This document shows positions 28,599 to 39,527 of a stretch of 64,000 nt of DNA, in pieces. The translations under genes were made by a program, and so were the position numbers. How positions within the stretch are numbered: the stretch's first letter is position 1; each line of letters opens with the position of its first letter. The notes under the pieces were generated by a model. It was not told the origin of the DNA. It did no database searches and was given only the letters and a program-made list of their open reading frames with translations. This DNA comes from an uncultured Paracoccus sp. (GTDB lineage: Bacteria; Pseudomonadota; Alphaproteobacteria; Rhodobacterales; Rhodobacteraceae): positions 28,930-92,929 of the forward strand of contig NZ_CANMEH010000011.1 in assembly GCF_947496875.1 (NCBI RefSeq), in the 5' to 3' direction.

Positions 28599-29483
28599 AT
28601 GGCCATTCTCGTCGACAAGACCACCAAGGTGATCTGCCAGGGCATCACCGGCAGCCAAGGCACCTTCCACACCGAACAGGCGATCGCCTATGGCACGCAG
28701 ATGGTCGGCGGGGTCACCCCGGGCAAGGGGGGCACCACGCACCTGGACCTGCCAGTGTTCGACTCGGTCCACGAAGCGGTCGAGCGGACCGGCGCCGATG
28801 CCTCGGTGATCTATGTCCCGCCGCCGTTTGCGGCCGATTCCATCCTCGAGGCCATCGACGCGCAGATCCCGCTGATCGTCTGCATCACCGAAGGCATTCC
28901 GGTGCTGGACATGATGCGGGTGAAACGGGCGCTGCAGGGCTCGAATTCGCGCCTGATCGGGCCGAACTGCCCCGGCATCATGACGCCGGACGAATGCAAG
29001 ATCGGGATCATGCCGGGATCAATCTTCAAGCGCGGCTCGGTGGGTGTGGTGTCGCGGTCCGGCACCCTGACCTACGAGGCGGTCAAGCAGACCTCGGATG
29101 TCGGGCTGGGCCAGTCGTCGGCCGTCGGCATCGGCGGCGACCCGATCAAGGGCATGGAACATATCGACGTGCTGGAGATGTTCCTGGCCGACCCGGAAAC
29201 CCAGTCGATCGTCATGATCGGCGAGATCGGCGGCTCTGCCGAAGAGGACGCGGCGCAGTTCCTGGCCGACGAGAAGAAGGCCGGCCGCTGGAAGCCGACA
29301 GCCGGGTTCATCGCCGGCCGCACCGCACCGCCCGGTCGCCGCATGGGCCATGCGGGCGCGATCGTGTCGGGGGGCAAGGGCGACGCCGAGTCCAAGATCG
29401 CCGCCATGAAGGAAGCCGGAATCGTGGTCGCCGACAGCCCCGCGAAGCTGGGCGAGGCGGTGCTGCAGGCGATCGGCCGGTAA
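28599..29483 (+). CDS. sucD: succinyl-CoA synthetase subunit alpha
   Basis: CoA-binding, phosphohistidine subunit, 294 residues. CoA binding is shown by [15 protein letters not shown] near the N-terminus. The active His is residue 251 in [13 protein letters not shown], preceded by [10 protein letters not shown]. Length and sequence are typical of alphaproteobacterial SucD. AAGGA lies upstream of the ATG. It is followed by sucA after 114 bp, in which I see no terminator. Confidence 0.97.
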   Translation: MAILVDKTTKVICQGITGSQGTFHTEQAIAYGTQMVGGVTPGKGGTTHLDLPVFDSVHEAVERTGADASVIYVPPPFAADSILEAIDAQIPLIVCITEGIPVLDMMRVKRALQGSNSRLIGPNCPGIMTPDECKIGIMPGSIFKRGSVGVVSRSGTLTYEAVKQTSDVGLGQSSAVGIGGDPIKGMEHIDVLEMFLADPETQSIVMIGEIGGSAEEDAAQFLADEKKAGRWKPTAGFIAGRTAPPGRRMGHAGAIVSGGKGDAESKIAAMKEAGIVVADSPAKLGEAVLQAIGR

Positions 29484-29597
29484 GACACTTGGAACACACG
29501 CGGCGCCGGCCTAGGCTGGGGCTGCGTCGTCGCGCAGACGGTGCGCCGCGATCGGGCGGGGCGCCGGTTTTACAGACAACCGGGTCAGGTGAACGCC

Positions 29598-32570
29598 ATG
29601 AACGACCAATCCGCCAATGACGCCTTCCGCGACAGTTCGTTCCTGCAGGGGGCCAATGCCACCTATGTCGAACAGCTGTACGGGCAGTGGGCCAACGACC
29701 CGTCCGCGGTGGATGCGGCCTGGGACGCGTTCTTCCGCGAGCTTGGTGACGACCAGTCCTCGGTGACCCGTGGCGCCCAGGGGGCCAGCTGGGCCCGCGG
29801 CGACTGGCCGCCGATGCCGTCCGACGAGACGACCGCGGCGCTGACCGGCGAATGGCCGATGGCGTCGCGGGCCGAGGCCAAGGAGGCGCTGCGCAAGATC
29901 GCCGACAAGGCCGAAGAAAGGGGCGTGACCGCGACCGAGGACCAGCTGCACCGCGCGGTGCTGGACAGTGTCCGGGCGCTGATGCTGATCCGCGCCTATC
30001 GCATCCGCGGCCACCTGCACGCCGATCTCGATCCGCTGGGGATGCGCGAGATGCCGCCCCTGGGCGAACTGGATCCGGAGACCTACGGCTTTACCGCGTC
30101 CGACATGGACCGGCCGATCTTCATCGACAACGTGCTGGGCCTGCAGGTCGCGTCGATGCGCCAGATCGTCGAGCTGATGAAGCGCACCTATTGCGGCACC
30201 TTCGCGCTGCAGTTCATGCATATCAGCGACCCCGAACAGGCCGCCTGGCTGAAGGAGCGGATCGAAGGCTACGGCAAGGAGATCGCCTTTACCCAGGAGG
30301 GCCGCAAGGCCATCCTGAAGAAGCTGGTCGAGGCCGAGGGCTTCGAGAAGTTCCTGCACGTCAAGTACATGGGGACGAAGCGGTTCGGCTTGGACGGCGG
30401 CGAGGCGCTGATCCCCGCCATGGAACAGATCATCAAGCGCGGCGGCGCGCTGGGGGCGCGCGAGATCGTCATCGGCATGCCGCATCGCGGCCGGCTGTCG
30501 GTCCTGGCGAACGTGCTGGAAAAGCCTTACCGCGCCATCTTCCACGAATTCCAAGGCGGCAGCTACAAGCCCGAGGACGTCGACGGATCCGGTGACGTCA
30601 AGTATCATCTGGGCGCCTCGTCGGACCGCAGCTTCGACGACAACACCGTCCATCTGTCGCTGACCGCCAACCCCAGCCATCTGGAGGCGGTCAACCCGGT
30701 GGTACTGGGCAAGGTCCGCGCCAAGCAGGACCAGCATTCCGATACCGCGGACCGCACCACGGTGATCCCGATCCTGCTGCACGGCGATGCGGCCTTTGCC
30801 GGTCAGGGCGTCGTGGCCGAATGTCTGCAGCTGTCGGGGATCCGCGGCCACCGCACCGGCGGGACGATCCACATCATCGTCAACAACCAGATCGGCTTTA
30901 CCACCGCGCCGCATTTCAGCCGCACTTCGCCCTATCCCACCGACATCGCGCTGATGGTCGAGGCACCGATCTTCCACGTGAACGGCGACGATCCCGAGGC
31001 GGTCGTCCACGCCGCCAAGGTCGCCACCGAGTTCCGGCAGAAATTCCACAAGGACGTCGTGATCGACGTGTTCTGCTATCGCCGCTTCGGTCACAACGAA
31101 GGCGACGAGCCGATGTTCACGAACCCGGCGATGTACAAGCAGATCCGCGGGCACAAGACCACCCTGCAGCTCTACACCGACCGGCTGGTCCGCGACGGCC
31201 TGATCCCCGAAGGCGAGATCGAGGACATGAAGGCCGCGTTCCAGGCGCATCTGAACGAAGAATTCGAGATCGGAAAGAATTTCCGGCCTAACAAGGCCGA
31301 CTGGTTGGACGGCAAGTGGTCTGGCCTGTCCGCCCAGGGTGGCGAGTACACCGCCGGTCAGACCGGCATCCCGCCCGAGACCATGGCCCAGATCGGTGCC
31401 GCCCTGACCCGCGCGCCGGACAACCACAGCATCCACAAGACGGTGCTTCGCCTGCTGGATGCCAAGGCCAAGATGTTCGAGACCGGCCAGGGCTTCGACT
31501 GGGCCACCGGCGAGGCGCTGGCCTTCGGCTCGCTGCTGGCCGAGGGGCACCGGGTCAGGCTGTCGGGGCAGGATTCTGCTCGTGGCACGTTCAGCCAGCG
31601 CCATTCCGCCATCATCGACCAGGTGAGCGAGGACCGGCACTATCCGCTGAACCATATCCGCGAAGGTCAGGCCCGCTACGAGGTCATCGACTCGATGCTG
31701 TCGGAATATGCAGTGCTGGGGTTCGAGTACGGCTATTCGCTCGCGGAACCCAACGCTCTTACCCTGTGGGAGGCGCAGTTCGGCGATTTCGCCAACGGCG
31801 CCCAGATCATGTTCGACCAGTTCATCTCGTCCGGCGAGAAAAAATGGCTGCGGATGTCGGGACTTGTGGTGCTGATGCCGCACGGCTTCGAGGGCCAGGG
31901 CCCCGAGCATTCATCCGCCCGGCTGGAACGCTGGCTGCAGATGTCGGCCGAGGACAACTGGATCGTTGCCAATCTCACCACGCCGGCCAACTACTTCCAC
32001 ATTCTTCGCCGGCAACTGCATCGCAAGTTCCGCAAGCCGCTGATGCTGATGACGCCGAAATCGCTGCTGCGGCATCCGATGGCGGTCAGCTCGGCCGACG
32101 AATTCCAGACCGGCAGCACGTTCCACCGGGTCCTGTGCGACGACGCGGATCGCGGCAAGGTAGATTTCCGGCTGGCCCCCGACGACAAGGTCAGGCGCGT
32201 CGTGATCTGCTCCGGCAAGGTCTATTACGACCTGATGGCGGCCCGCGACGAGGCGGGGCTGGAAGACGTCTACCTGCTGCGGCTGGAACAGTTCTATCCG
32301 TTCCCGAACCACTCGCTGTCCAAGGAACTCGAACGCTTCCGCGACGCCGACGTGGTCTGGTGCCAGGAGGAGCCCAAGAACCAGGGCGGCTGGACATTCG
32401 TCGAGCCGAACATCGAATGGGTTCTGGACCGGATCGGGGCGCGCTGCAAACGTGCGATCTATGCAGGGCGCCACGCCGCCGCGTCGGTCGCGACCGGTCT
32501 CGCATCGCGACACAAGGCTGAACAAGAGGCGCTGGTGAACGCCGCGCTGGGACTGGAGAAGCAAGCATGA
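29598..32570 (+). CDS. sucA: 2-oxoglutarate dehydrogenase E1 component
   Basis: Thiamine-dependent decarboxylase of the 2-oxoglutarate dehydrogenase complex, 990 residues. The N-terminal E2-binding helix is [19 protein letters not shown]. The thiamine diphosphate region includes [14 protein letters not shown], and [15 protein letters not shown] matches the Mg2+ and cofactor loop. The C-terminal transketolase-like part has [19 protein letters not shown]. The ATG at 29598 has AGGTGA 6 nt upstream. The stop overlaps the sucB start (ATGA). Confidence 0.96.
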   Translation: MNDQSANDAFRDSSFLQGANATYVEQLYGQWANDPSAVDAAWDAFFRELGDDQSSVTRGAQGASWARGDWPPMPSDETTAALTGEWPMASRAEAKEALRKIADKAEERGVTATEDQLHRAVLDSVRALMLIRAYRIRGHLHADLDPLGMREMPPLGELDPETYGFTASDMDRPIFIDNVLGLQVASMRQIVELMKRTYCGTFALQFMHISDPEQAAWLKERIEGYGKEIAFTQEGRKAILKKLVEAEGFEKFLHVKYMGTKRFGLDGGEALIPAMEQIIKRGGALGAREIVIGMPHRGRLSVLANVLEKPYRAIFHEFQGGSYKPEDVDGSGDVKYHLGASSDRSFDDNTVHLSLTANPSHLEAVNPVVLGKVRAKQDQHSDTADRTTVIPILLHGDAAFAGQGVVAECLQLSGIRGHRTGGTIHIIVNNQIGFTTAPHFSRTSPYPTDIALMVEAPIFHVNGDDPEAVVHAAKVATEFRQKFHKDVVIDVFCYRRFGHNEGDEPMFTNPAMYKQIRGHKTTLQLYTDRLVRDGLIPEGEIEDMKAAFQAHLNEEFEIGKNFRPNKADWLDGKWSGLSAQGGEYTAGQTGIPPETMAQIGAALTRAPDNHSIHKTVLRLLDAKAKMFETGQGFDWATGEALAFGSLLAEGHRVRLSGQDSARGTFSQRHSAIIDQVSEDRHYPLNHIREGQARYEVIDSMLSEYAVLGFEYGYSLAEPNALTLWEAQFGDFANGAQIMFDQFISSGEKKWLRMSGLVVLMPHGFEGQGPEHSSARLERWLQMSAEDNWIVANLTTPANYFHILRRQLHRKFRKPLMLMTPKSLLRHPMAVSSADEFQTGSTFHRVLCDDADRGKVDFRLAPDDKVRRVVICSGKVYYDLMAARDEAGLEDVYLLRLEQFYPFPNHSLSKELERFRDADVVWCQEEPKNQGGWTFVEPNIEWVLDRIGARCKRAIYAGRHAAASVATGLASRHKAEQEALVNAALGLEKQA

Positions 32571-34294
32571 CCACCGAAGTCCGCGTGCCCGCCCTGGGCG
32601 AAAGCGTCACCGAAGCCACCGTCGCCACCTGGTTCAAGAAGCCGGGGGACAGCGTCGCCGTCGACGAGATGCTGTGCGAACTGGAAACCGACAAGGTGAC
32701 GGTCGAGGTTCCGTCGCCGGTCGCCGGCGTTCTGCAGGAAATCGTGGCCGCCGAAGGCGAGACCGTAAGCCCGAACGGCCTGCTGGCACAGATCGGCGAA
32801 GCAGGCGCGGGATCGTCGGATGCGGGATCCGCGGCTGCCGACGCGGGCGCCGGGTCGCGCGCTGCTGCACCGGCAGCCTCGCGCAGTGCCGACGCCGACC
32901 AGTCCGGCGGTACGCCGGACAGCCCCGCCCAGGGCGACGCAGACGCGACGCCGGGCGGGCGGTCGGTGGACGTGATGGTGCCCGCCCTCGGCGAAAGCGT
33001 CACCGAAGCGACGGTCGCGACCTGGTTCAAGCAGGTCGGTGACACTGTCCAGCAGGACGAGATGCTGTGCGAACTGGAAACCGACAAGGTGTCGGTGGAG
33101 GTGCCGGCGCCGGCCAGCGGAACCCTGTCCGAGATCCTCGCGCCCGAGGGCAGCACCGTCGATGCGAAGGCCCGGCTGGCGGTGATCAGCGAAGGCAGCG
33201 GCGCCGCCGCGGGACCAGGCGCCTCGGGCGGCGGCGCATCCTATGGGCAGGGCGCCCAGGGCGGCGACCCCGACGCGCCGGTCGGACCCGCCTCGGGGGG
33301 CGAGGACGGCGTAACCGCGGGGGATGTCGGCTCGCCCGGCGCCGGACCGGAACAGATGCAGCCGCGCGAGGATGTCGAGGATGCCCCGTCGGCGAAAAAG
33401 GCCATGGCGGAACGTGGACTGTCACGCGACGACGTGCAGGGCTCGGGGCGCGACGGCAGGGTGATGAAGGAAGACGTTGCTCGTGCCGGATCCGGTGCCG
33501 GCAAGGCGGCGTCAACGGCTGCCGCGTCGGCCAGGTCGCAATCCGCCCCTGCCCCGGCCCAGACGCCGCGTTCGCCCGTGCGCCCCGCCGATGCCCGGCG
33601 CGAAGAGCGGGTGCGGATGACGCGGTTGCGCCAGACCATCGCCCGGCGGCTGAAGGATGCGCAGAACACCGCCGCGATGCTGACCACCTATAACGAGGTG
33701 GACATGTCGGCGATCATGGACCTGCGCAACAGCTACAAGGACGCATTCGAGAAGAAGCACAAGATCAAGCTGGGCTTCATGTCCTTCTTCGTGAAGGCGT
33801 GCTGCCACGCGCTGAAGGAAGTGCCCGAGGTCAATGCCGAGATCGACGGCCAGGACGTGGTCTACAAGAACTTCGTCCACATGGGCGTGGCGGTCGGCAC
33901 CCCGCAGGGTCTGGTCGTGCCGATCGTGCGCGACGCGGATCAGAAGTCATTCGCGGACATCGAGCAGGAGATCTCGGATCTCGGCGCGCGCGCCCGCGAC
34001 GGCAAGCTGGCGATGGCCGACATGCAGGGCGGCACCTTCACCATCTCGAACGGGGGGGTCTATGGCTCGCTGATGTCCTCGCCGATCCTGAACCCGCCGC
34101 AATCCGGTATCCTGGGCATGCACAAGATCCAGGAACGGCCGATGGTGGTGAAGGGCGAGATCGTGATCCGGCCGATGATGTATCTGGCGCTGAGCTACGA
34201 CCACCGGATCGTCGACGGCAAGGGCGCGGTGACCTTCCTCGTCCGGGTCAAGGACGCGCTGGAGGATCCGCGCCGGCTTCTCATGGACCTCTGA
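32567..34294 (+). CDS. sucB: dihydrolipoyl succinyltransferase (E2) with two lipoyl domains
   Basis: Core of the 2-oxoglutarate dehydrogenase complex, 575 residues. Two lipoyl domains are seen, about 2-76 and 137-211, each with the lipoylated Lys in ELETDKV. After Ala/Gly/Ser-rich linkers comes the E1/E3-binding domain (about 273-306, [19 protein letters not shown]), then the catalytic domain (about 345-575) ending with [14 protein letters not shown] (about 545-558), whose His and Asp are catalytic. Classical SucB has one lipoyl domain and about 400 residues. Inner parts of the two repeats are identical at DNA level over 36 bp. Confidence 0.95.
   Translation: MTTEVRVPALGESVTEATVATWFKKPGDSVAVDEMLCELETDKVTVEVPSPVAGVLQEIVAAEGETVSPNGLLAQIGEAGAGSSDAGSAAADAGAGSRAAAPAASRSADADQSGGTPDSPAQGDADATPGGRSVDVMVPALGESVTEATVATWFKQVGDTVQQDEMLCELETDKVSVEVPAPASGTLSEILAPEGSTVDAKARLAVISEGSGAAAGPGASGGGASYGQGAQGGDPDAPVGPASGGEDGVTAGDVGSPGAGPEQMQPREDVEDAPSAKKAMAERGLSRDDVQGSGRDGRVMKEDVARAGSGAGKAASTAAASARSQSAPAPAQTPRSPVRPADARREERVRMTRLRQTIARRLKDAQNTAAMLTTYNEVDMSAIMDLRNSYKDAFEKKHKIKLGFMSFFVKACCHALKEVPEVNAEIDGQDVVYKNFVHMGVAVGTPQGLVVPIVRDADQKSFADIEQEISDLGARARDGKLAMADMQGGTFTISNGGVYGSLMSSPILNPPQSGILGMHKIQERPMVVKGEIVIRPMMYLALSYDHRIVDGKGAVTFLVRVKDALEDPRRLLMDL
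32663..33091 (+). repeat. near-identical direct repeats inside sucB
   Basis: The two lipoyl-domain coding segments share an uninterrupted 36-bp identical tract at 32663-32698 and 33056-33091. A second highly similar tract encodes [17 protein letters not shown] in both. Identity at silent positions points to recent duplication or ongoing gene conversion. Confidence 0.85.
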
Positions 34295-34349
34295 TCGCGG
34301 GACGGGCGTTGCCCGACATCGCCCGTCCGCATCGTCGAAAGGAACAGCC

Positions 34350-34610
34350 ATGACGACCCAGCTTCTCGCCCGCTACGACATCGGTGACTTCGCGCAGTGG
34401 AAACGCGCCTTTGATGCCGATGCCGAGGATCGCGGCAACAACAGCCTGTCCGTGCTGCAGATCTGGCGCGAGGGGGCGACCCGCGCCTGGGTCCTGTACC
34501 AGGTGGCGGATCCGAAGCGCGCCCGGCAGTACCTGGACGGCGCGGCCGGCGTCTTCGACAGCCAGGCGGGCGTGACCGGCCATGAATACCACATGCTGGA
34601 AACTGCATGA
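34350..34610 (+). CDS. small conserved-looking protein in the suc operon
   Basis: An 86-residue soluble protein beginning MTTQLLARYDIGDFAQWKRAF, with later segments ARAWVLYQVADPKRARQYL-type and ending GHEYHMLETA. The pattern resembles small dimeric alpha/beta barrel (ferredoxin-like, antibiotic monooxygenase type) proteins, but I cannot assign a family. AAAGGA lies upstream of its ATG, and its stop overlaps the next start by 4 bp, placing it firmly between sucB and lpd in one transcript. Confidence 0.65.
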   Translation: MTTQLLARYDIGDFAQWKRAFDADAEDRGNNSLSVLQIWREGATRAWVLYQVADPKRARQYLDGAAGVFDSQAGVTGHEYHMLETA

Positions 34611-35008
34611 GCGTGGCGCCCACCGCCGAACTGGCGGCGCTTGGGCTGGCGGCCATCCTGCAGGCGGGCCAGATCGCGCTGGCCGGCTGGTCCATGAACC
34701 GCGACGTGGGGCCGCGCTGGAATGCCGGGCCACGCGACAGCGAACCGGAGCTGTCGCCGCTGACCGGCCGCCTGCGGCGCGCGGTCGCCAACCATTTCGA
34801 GGCGCTGGCGTTCTTTACCATCGCCGTGGTGATGGTGCAGTTGACCGGATCGAACGGCACGCTGACTGCGATCTGCGCCTGGATCTACCTGCTGGCCCGC
34901 ATGGTCTATGTGCCGGCCTATGCCTTCGGCTGGTCGCCGGGACGGTCGATCGTCTTCGGGGTCGGATTCGTCGCGACCATGGTGATGATCGTGGCCGGCC
35001 TGTTCTGA
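34607..35008 (+). CDS. MAPEG-family membrane protein
   Basis: A 133-residue protein with four membrane helices and the MAPEG pattern. NRDVGPRWNAGPRD and RLRRAVANHFEALAFFTIAVV contain the conserved N-x-x-E-type motif after helix 1, and YLLARMVYVPAYAFG matches helix 3. Bacterial members are mostly uncharacterised relatives of glutathione-dependent membrane enzymes. The start overlaps the preceding small gene by 4 bp. Its place before lpd in the suc operon appears to recur in Rhodobacterales, from memory. Confidence 0.75.
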   Translation: MSVAPTAELAALGLAAILQAGQIALAGWSMNRDVGPRWNAGPRDSEPELSPLTGRLRRAVANHFEALAFFTIAVVMVQLTGSNGTLTAICAWIYLLARMVYVPAYAFGWSPGRSIVFGVGFVATMVMIVAGLF

Positions 35009-35095
35009 CCCCAGCCGCTCTTGCCATCCCGCGGAGTCGGGCGTGGGACGAACGCATCGTCTCGGCCGCCGCGGTCAGAAAAAAAGGACGTCGTG

Positions 35096-36484
35096 ATGTA
35101 TGATCTGATCGTGATCGGTGCCGGACCGGGCGGCTATGTGTGCGCCATCAAGGCCGCGCAGCTGGGGCTGAAGGTGGCCTGTGTCGAGGGGCGCGAGACG
35201 CTGGGCGGCACCTGCCTGAACATCGGCTGCATTCCGTCCAAGGCCCTGCTGCACGCCAGCCACATGGCGCACGAGATGCACGAGAACTTCGCCACGATGG
35301 GACTGATGAACGCGAATGCCGACGTCGATTGGAACCGGATGCTGTCCTACAAGCAGGACGTGGTGGACGGGAACACCAAGGGGATCGAGTTCCTGTTCAA
35401 GAAGAACAAGGTCGACTGGCTCAAGGGATGGGCCAGTATCCCGGCGGCAGGCCAGGTCCGGGTCGGCGACGAGACCCACGAGACCAAGGCGATCGTGATC
35501 GCCACAGGATCGGTGCCCTCCTCGCTCAAGGGCGTCGAGATCGACAATGAGGGCGGCGTGGTGGTGGATTCGACCGGCGCGCTGGCCCTGCCCCGGATTC
35601 CCGACACGATGGTGGTCATCGGCGCGGGCGTGATCGGGCTGGAACTCGGGTCGGTCTACAACCGTCTGGGCACCAAGGTCACGGTGATCGAGTATCTGGA
35701 CGCGATCACGCCGGGGATGGACGCCGAGGTGCAGAAGCAGTTCCAGAAGATCCTGACCAAGCAGGGCTTCAAGTTCGTCCTGAACGCGGCCGTTCAGGGG
35801 GTTCAGGTCAATGACGGTCGGGCGACGGTGACGTGGCAGCCGAACAAGGGTGACGAGGCGCAGACCGCCGAGGCAGATGTGGTGCTGGTCGCGACGGGGC
35901 GCCGCGCCTTCCATGAGGACCTGGGACTGGATACGCTCGGCGTCGCGCTGACAGACCGCGGCCAGATCGCGGTCGACAAGCACTGGGCAACCAGTGTGCC
36001 CGGCGTCTATGCCATCGGCGACGCGGTGCCCGGCCCCATGCTGGCCCACAAGGCCGAGGATGAAGGCATGGCCGTCGCCGAGGTGATCGCCGGCAAGCAC
36101 GGCCATGTGAACTACGACGTGATCCCGGGTGTGATCTATACGACCCCCGAGGTCGCCAGCGTCGGTCTGACCGAGCAGGCAGCCAAGGAAACCGGGCGCA
36201 AGATCAAGACCGGCAAGTTCCCCCTGATGGGCAACGCGCGGGCCAAGGCGATGCTGCAGGCCGATGGATTCGTGAAGCTGGTGGTGGACGCCGAAACGGA
36301 CCGCATCCTGGGCTGCCACATCGTCGGCCCCGGCGCCGGCGAGCTGATCCACGAAGTCTGCGTGGCGATGGAGTTCGGGGCCGCGGCGCAGGATCTGGCG
36401 CTGACCTGCCATGCCCATCCCACGGTCAGCGAGGCAGTGCGGGAAGCGGCACTGGCCTGTGGCGACGGCGCCATCCACGCCTGA
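35096..36484 (+). CDS. lpd: dihydrolipoyl dehydrogenase (E3)
   Basis: Flavoprotein that reoxidises lipoyl groups of SucB with NAD+, 462 residues. FAD fold [12 protein letters not shown], redox disulfide Cys40-Cys45 in [16 protein letters not shown] fold [15 protein letters not shown], and the C-terminal His-Glu pair in [11 protein letters not shown] are all present. The ATG at 35096 follows AAAAAGGA; GTG at 35093 is in frame and possible. As the last gene of sucCDAB-lpd it serves the 2-oxoglutarate complex and perhaps others. Confidence 0.96.
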   Translation: MYDLIVIGAGPGGYVCAIKAAQLGLKVACVEGRETLGGTCLNIGCIPSKALLHASHMAHEMHENFATMGLMNANADVDWNRMLSYKQDVVDGNTKGIEFLFKKNKVDWLKGWASIPAAGQVRVGDETHETKAIVIATGSVPSSLKGVEIDNEGGVVVDSTGALALPRIPDTMVVIGAGVIGLELGSVYNRLGTKVTVIEYLDAITPGMDAEVQKQFQKILTKQGFKFVLNAAVQGVQVNDGRATVTWQPNKGDEAQTAEADVVLVATGRRAFHEDLGLDTLGVALTDRGQIAVDKHWATSVPGVYAIGDAVPGPMLAHKAEDEGMAVAEVIAGKHGHVNYDVIPGVIYTTPEVASVGLTEQAAKETGRKIKTGKFPLMGNARAKAMLQADGFVKLVVDAETDRILGCHIVGPGAGELIHEVCVAMEFGAAAQDLALTCHAHPTVSEAVREAALACGDGAIHA

Positions 36485-36741
36485 GCGGGCCGCGTGGTCC
36501 GCTGCGGTCGCGGCGGATCACACAAGTTCGGCCGCCTGTGTCAAGTTCCGGGTTGTCGCGCAAAGATCGCCTGACGTGTTCTGATCGGCGGGATTTCGCC
36601 CAAATCGGCATCAATCTGCGCATCTCCGCCGTGTTTGGTTAATCGAGTTGCAACCAGGGCACATCTCCGGTCAATCGGGCCAACCGATGCCGAAGCCCCC
36701 TGCGCGGGCACGGCTTTCGATCCCGACAGAAGGTAGGCACA

Positions 36742-38055
36742 GTGCCGCATCGCATCGCGAATCGACTGAATTCCGCTTTGGAACGCTGGCTGCCCGAACA
36801 GCGCCTTTTTCTGAAATCCGAAACGTCGACCCGCTTTGTCCGGCTGCGCCCGATGACCCAGGCAGCCGCCCTGGGCGGGACGGCGATCGTCCTGAGCTGG
36901 TCGATCGTAGCGAGCTCGGTCCTGGTCATCGACGCCGTCGGCGCAGGATCCTCGCGCGAGCAGGCGGCACGGACCCAGGCGGCGCTGGAATCACGCCTCA
37001 ACACACTGTCGCAGGAACGCGACACCCGCGCGGCAGAGGCCGCGGCGGCGCAGGAACGCTTTGCGGTGGCGCTCGATCAGGTGTCGCAGATGCAGTCGCA
37101 GCTTCTGGCCGCCGAGGAGCGCAAGCGCGAACTCGAAACCGGGCTGGGCGTCGTTCAGGCGTCGCTGCACGACGCCCTGGTCGACCGTGACAAGGCGCGC
37201 AAGCTGGCCGCCGCGACCACCGAGCAGGCAGCCGAGGCCCAGCCCCAAGCCGCGCGGGCAGAAGAATTTTCGGTCGCGCTGGACATCCTGTCGGACGAGT
37301 TGGCCTCGACCGCCGTGGAACGGCAACTGGCGGAGCGTCGGGCCACCGATGCAAGCCGCAAGGCCGAGGAGATGGCCGTCGAGCGCGATCAGCTGGTGGC
37401 GCGGACCGACGAGATCTTTGCCCAGCTGGAGGACGCGGTCGAACTGTCGGTCAAGCCGCTGGACGAGATGATCCGCAATGTCGGCGTGGACAGCGACAAG
37501 CTGCTGGAAACGGTGCGCGAGGGTTATTCCGGCCAGGGTGGCCCGCTGACCCCGATGGGCTATTCGACCCGCGGCAACGCGGCGATTTCCGAATCCGAGG
37601 CGCGCGCCAAGGAAATCGTGGTGTCGCTGGACAAGGTGAACCGCTATCGCATCGCGGTCAGCCGCCTGCCGCTCGCCATGCCCGTGAAGTCGGCGTTCCG
37701 CTATTCCTCGGGATTCGGTCCGCGCTGGGGCCGCAAGCACCAGGGCCTCGACATGGCCGGGCCGGTCGGCACGCCGATCTTTGCGACCGGCGATGGCGTT
37801 GTCACATTCGCAGGCTGGCAACGCGGCTACGGCAACCTGATCAAGATCGAGCACGAGCTGGGCACCGAGACGCGCTACGCGCATCTGTCGAAGATTCGGG
37901 TCAAGGCCGGGCAAAAAGTGTCGCGCAACAGCCAGATCGGTGATATGGGCAACACCGGACGGTCGACCGGGTCGCATCTCCATTACGAGGTGCGCGTGAA
38001 CGGTCAGGCCGTCAATCCGATGAGCTTCATCAAGGCCGCAGAGAATGTTTTCTAA
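36742..38055 (+). CDS. M23-family peptidoglycan endopeptidase with coiled coil
   Basis: A 437-residue inner-membrane-anchored protein. The cytoplasmic N-terminus is followed by one membrane helix (about 42-66), a long Ala/Glu/Arg-rich coiled coil (about 70-225) and a C-terminal LytM/M23 domain (about 310-430). Zinc and catalytic residues are present: His333 and Asp337 in HQGLDMAG, and the HLHYEV motif near 412-417. It should cut peptide cross-links. The start is GTG. It overlaps the bactofilin gene by 11 bp; such M23-bactofilin pairs shape cell walls in other alphaproteobacteria. Confidence 0.88.
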   Translation: MPHRIANRLNSALERWLPEQRLFLKSETSTRFVRLRPMTQAAALGGTAIVLSWSIVASSVLVIDAVGAGSSREQAARTQAALESRLNTLSQERDTRAAEAAAAQERFAVALDQVSQMQSQLLAAEERKRELETGLGVVQASLHDALVDRDKARKLAAATTEQAAEAQPQAARAEEFSVALDILSDELASTAVERQLAERRATDASRKAEEMAVERDQLVARTDEIFAQLEDAVELSVKPLDEMIRNVGVDSDKLLETVREGYSGQGGPLTPMGYSTRGNAAISESEARAKEIVVSLDKVNRYRIAVSRLPLAMPVKSAFRYSSGFGPRWGRKHQGLDMAGPVGTPIFATGDGVVTFAGWQRGYGNLIKIEHELGTETRYAHLSKIRVKAGQKVSRNSQIGDMGNTGRSTGSHLHYEVRVNGQAVNPMSFIKAAENVF

Positions 38056-38557
38056 GTCCCGCGTCACCGAACCCGGACCCCGCAGCCAGCCCCGCCAGTA
38101 CGAACCGGAAAGCAGCCGCCCCATGGATTCGACCTACGATGTTCCCGCCCCGACACACCGCACCGGGCCGTCGCTGCTATCGGCAGACCTGACCGTCAAG
38201 GGTGACATCCGCACCCAGGGCGACGTGCAGATCGAGGGCAATATCGAGGGCGACGTGCGCGCCAACCAGCTGACGGTCGGGGAAAGCGCGACCATCCGCG
38301 GCGAGATCGTGGCCGAGGAAGTGATCGTGAACGGTCGCGTCGTCGGCCGGGTGCGGGGGCTGAAGGTGCGCCTGTCGGCGACGGCACGGGTCGAGGGCGA
38401 CATCGTCCACAAGACCATCGCAATCGAATCCGGCGCCCATTTCGAGGGATCGGTCCAGCGACAGGAAGACCCGCTCGGCCAGGGCCATACGCCCAAGCTG
38501 GCCGCGCCCAGCTGTGCCATGGCCGATGAGGACGAGGATATCGGCCACGCGGTCTGA
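38045..38557 (+). CDS. bactofilin
   Basis: Polymer-forming cytoskeletal protein of 170 residues. A Pro-rich disordered N-terminus (1-40) precedes a central beta-helix (about 45-140). Its repeats are visible as LTVKGDIRTQGDVQIEGNIEGDV, VGESATIRGEIVAEEVIVNGRVVGRV and VRLSATARVEGDIVHKTIAIESGAHFEGSV-type turns. The acidic tail is DEDEDIGHAV. The start lies within the end of the M23 peptidase gene, so both are made together. It likely scaffolds the peptidase at a site on the membrane. Confidence 0.9.
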   Translation: MFSKSRVTEPGPRSQPRQYEPESSRPMDSTYDVPAPTHRTGPSLLSADLTVKGDIRTQGDVQIEGNIEGDVRANQLTVGESATIRGEIVAEEVIVNGRVVGRVRGLKVRLSATARVEGDIVHKTIAIESGAHFEGSVQRQEDPLGQGHTPKLAAPSCAMADEDEDIGHAV

Positions 38558-38603
38558 ACCGCGCGGCCTTGTCTGAGGGGCACGCGACGACCAGACCCGG
38601 CGA

Positions 38604-39527
38604 TCAGTCCCAGTCGGGGATCAGTTGCCGGTACATGTGCCAGCTTGCGTGGCCAAGGATCGGCAGCCCGACAAACAGTCCCAGGAACCAGGGCAGGATT
38701 GACAGTCCTAGGATCAGGACGATCGTCGCCGCCCACACCAGCATCACCAGCGGGTTCGCGCTCACGGCGTGAAAGCTGGTGATGATCGCGGTGATGAAGT
38801 CGATCTCTCGATCCAGGATCAACGGCAGCCCCACCACCGTCATCGCGAACAGGACGGCGGCAAACCCGGCGCCGATCAGCGTGCCGATCGCCAGCATCGC
38901 CACACCGCGGGGCTGCATCAGCATGTCGGCGGAGGTCGTGATGTTGGTCAGTGCCCCCGCGCCCATGAACAATGCAAACGTCGTGTGCGCGACGAACACC
39001 CAGAACATGAACATCAGCAGGATCACCATCGCCATCGACGGCACCTGCCGGTCCTTCTGTGCGAACACAACGCCCAGAACCTCGCCCCAGCGGTGGCTCT
39101 GCCCGTTCTCGATGCGGTGGCTGATCTCGTAGAGGCCGACGGCCGCGAAGGGCGCGATCAGGGGAAAGCCCACGATGAACGGGATCATCCACCAGTCCTG
39201 GCCAACGGCGCGGGCGACCGCCGCCAGCACCAGCCCGCCGAGAACGTAGAAGGCGGAAAAGAATACCCCGAACAGCGGCGCCCGCATGAAGTCGCGCCAC
39301 CCGGCGCCGAGCGCCCGCGGAATGGCATCCATCCCGATGATCGCAGGATCGGGGATGTCCGCCGGGGCGTTCGCGACAGCAGGCCGGGCGACGCGCGCGC
39401 TAACCCGACCACGCGGGGTAATGACCGAATCTGTCTCGGGCTCCGGCTCCGGGCCCGGATCGGGTTCCGGGTTGGGCGGCAGGTCAGGATCGGGAATCGG
39501 GCGCGGTTCGCGGATCAAAGAGGTCAT
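38604..39527 (-). CDS. DUF2189 membrane protein
   Basis: A 307-residue integral membrane protein. The N-terminus (about 1-40) is a striking Pro/Glu/Asp repeat (DPDLPPNPEPDPGPEPEPET). About six membrane helices follow, with the DUF2189 features RALGAGWRDFMRAPLFGVFFS and GLYEISHRIENG. Function is unknown. Its start overlaps the coaD stop by 4 bp, so it is translated with coaD. Confidence 0.78.
   Translation of the reverse strand: MTSLIREPRPIPDPDLPPNPEPDPGPEPEPETDSVITPRGRVSARVARPAVANAPADIPDPAIIGMDAIPRALGAGWRDFMRAPLFGVFFSAFYVLGGLVLAAVARAVGQDWWMIPFIVGFPLIAPFAAVGLYEISHRIENGQSHRWGEVLGVVFAQKDRQVPSMAMVILLMFMFWVFVAHTTFALFMGAGALTNITTSADMLMQPRGVAMLAIGTLIGAGFAAVLFAMTVVGLPLILDREIDFITAIITSFHAVSANPLVMLVWAATIVLILGLSILPWFLGLFVGLPILGHASWHMYRQLIPDWD

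Noticed and set aside
29511..31910. A very long open frame antisense to sucA (about 800 codons)
   Set aside because: High GC leaves antisense frames open by chance. sucA is unambiguous on the plus strand, and the antisense protein shows no family pattern or ribosome site.
36485..36741. Gap between lpd and the M23 peptidase gene
   Set aside because: It contains GC-rich inverted stretches and AT-rich GGTTAATCG, but neither a clear terminator, a CtrA site nor an RNA gene.
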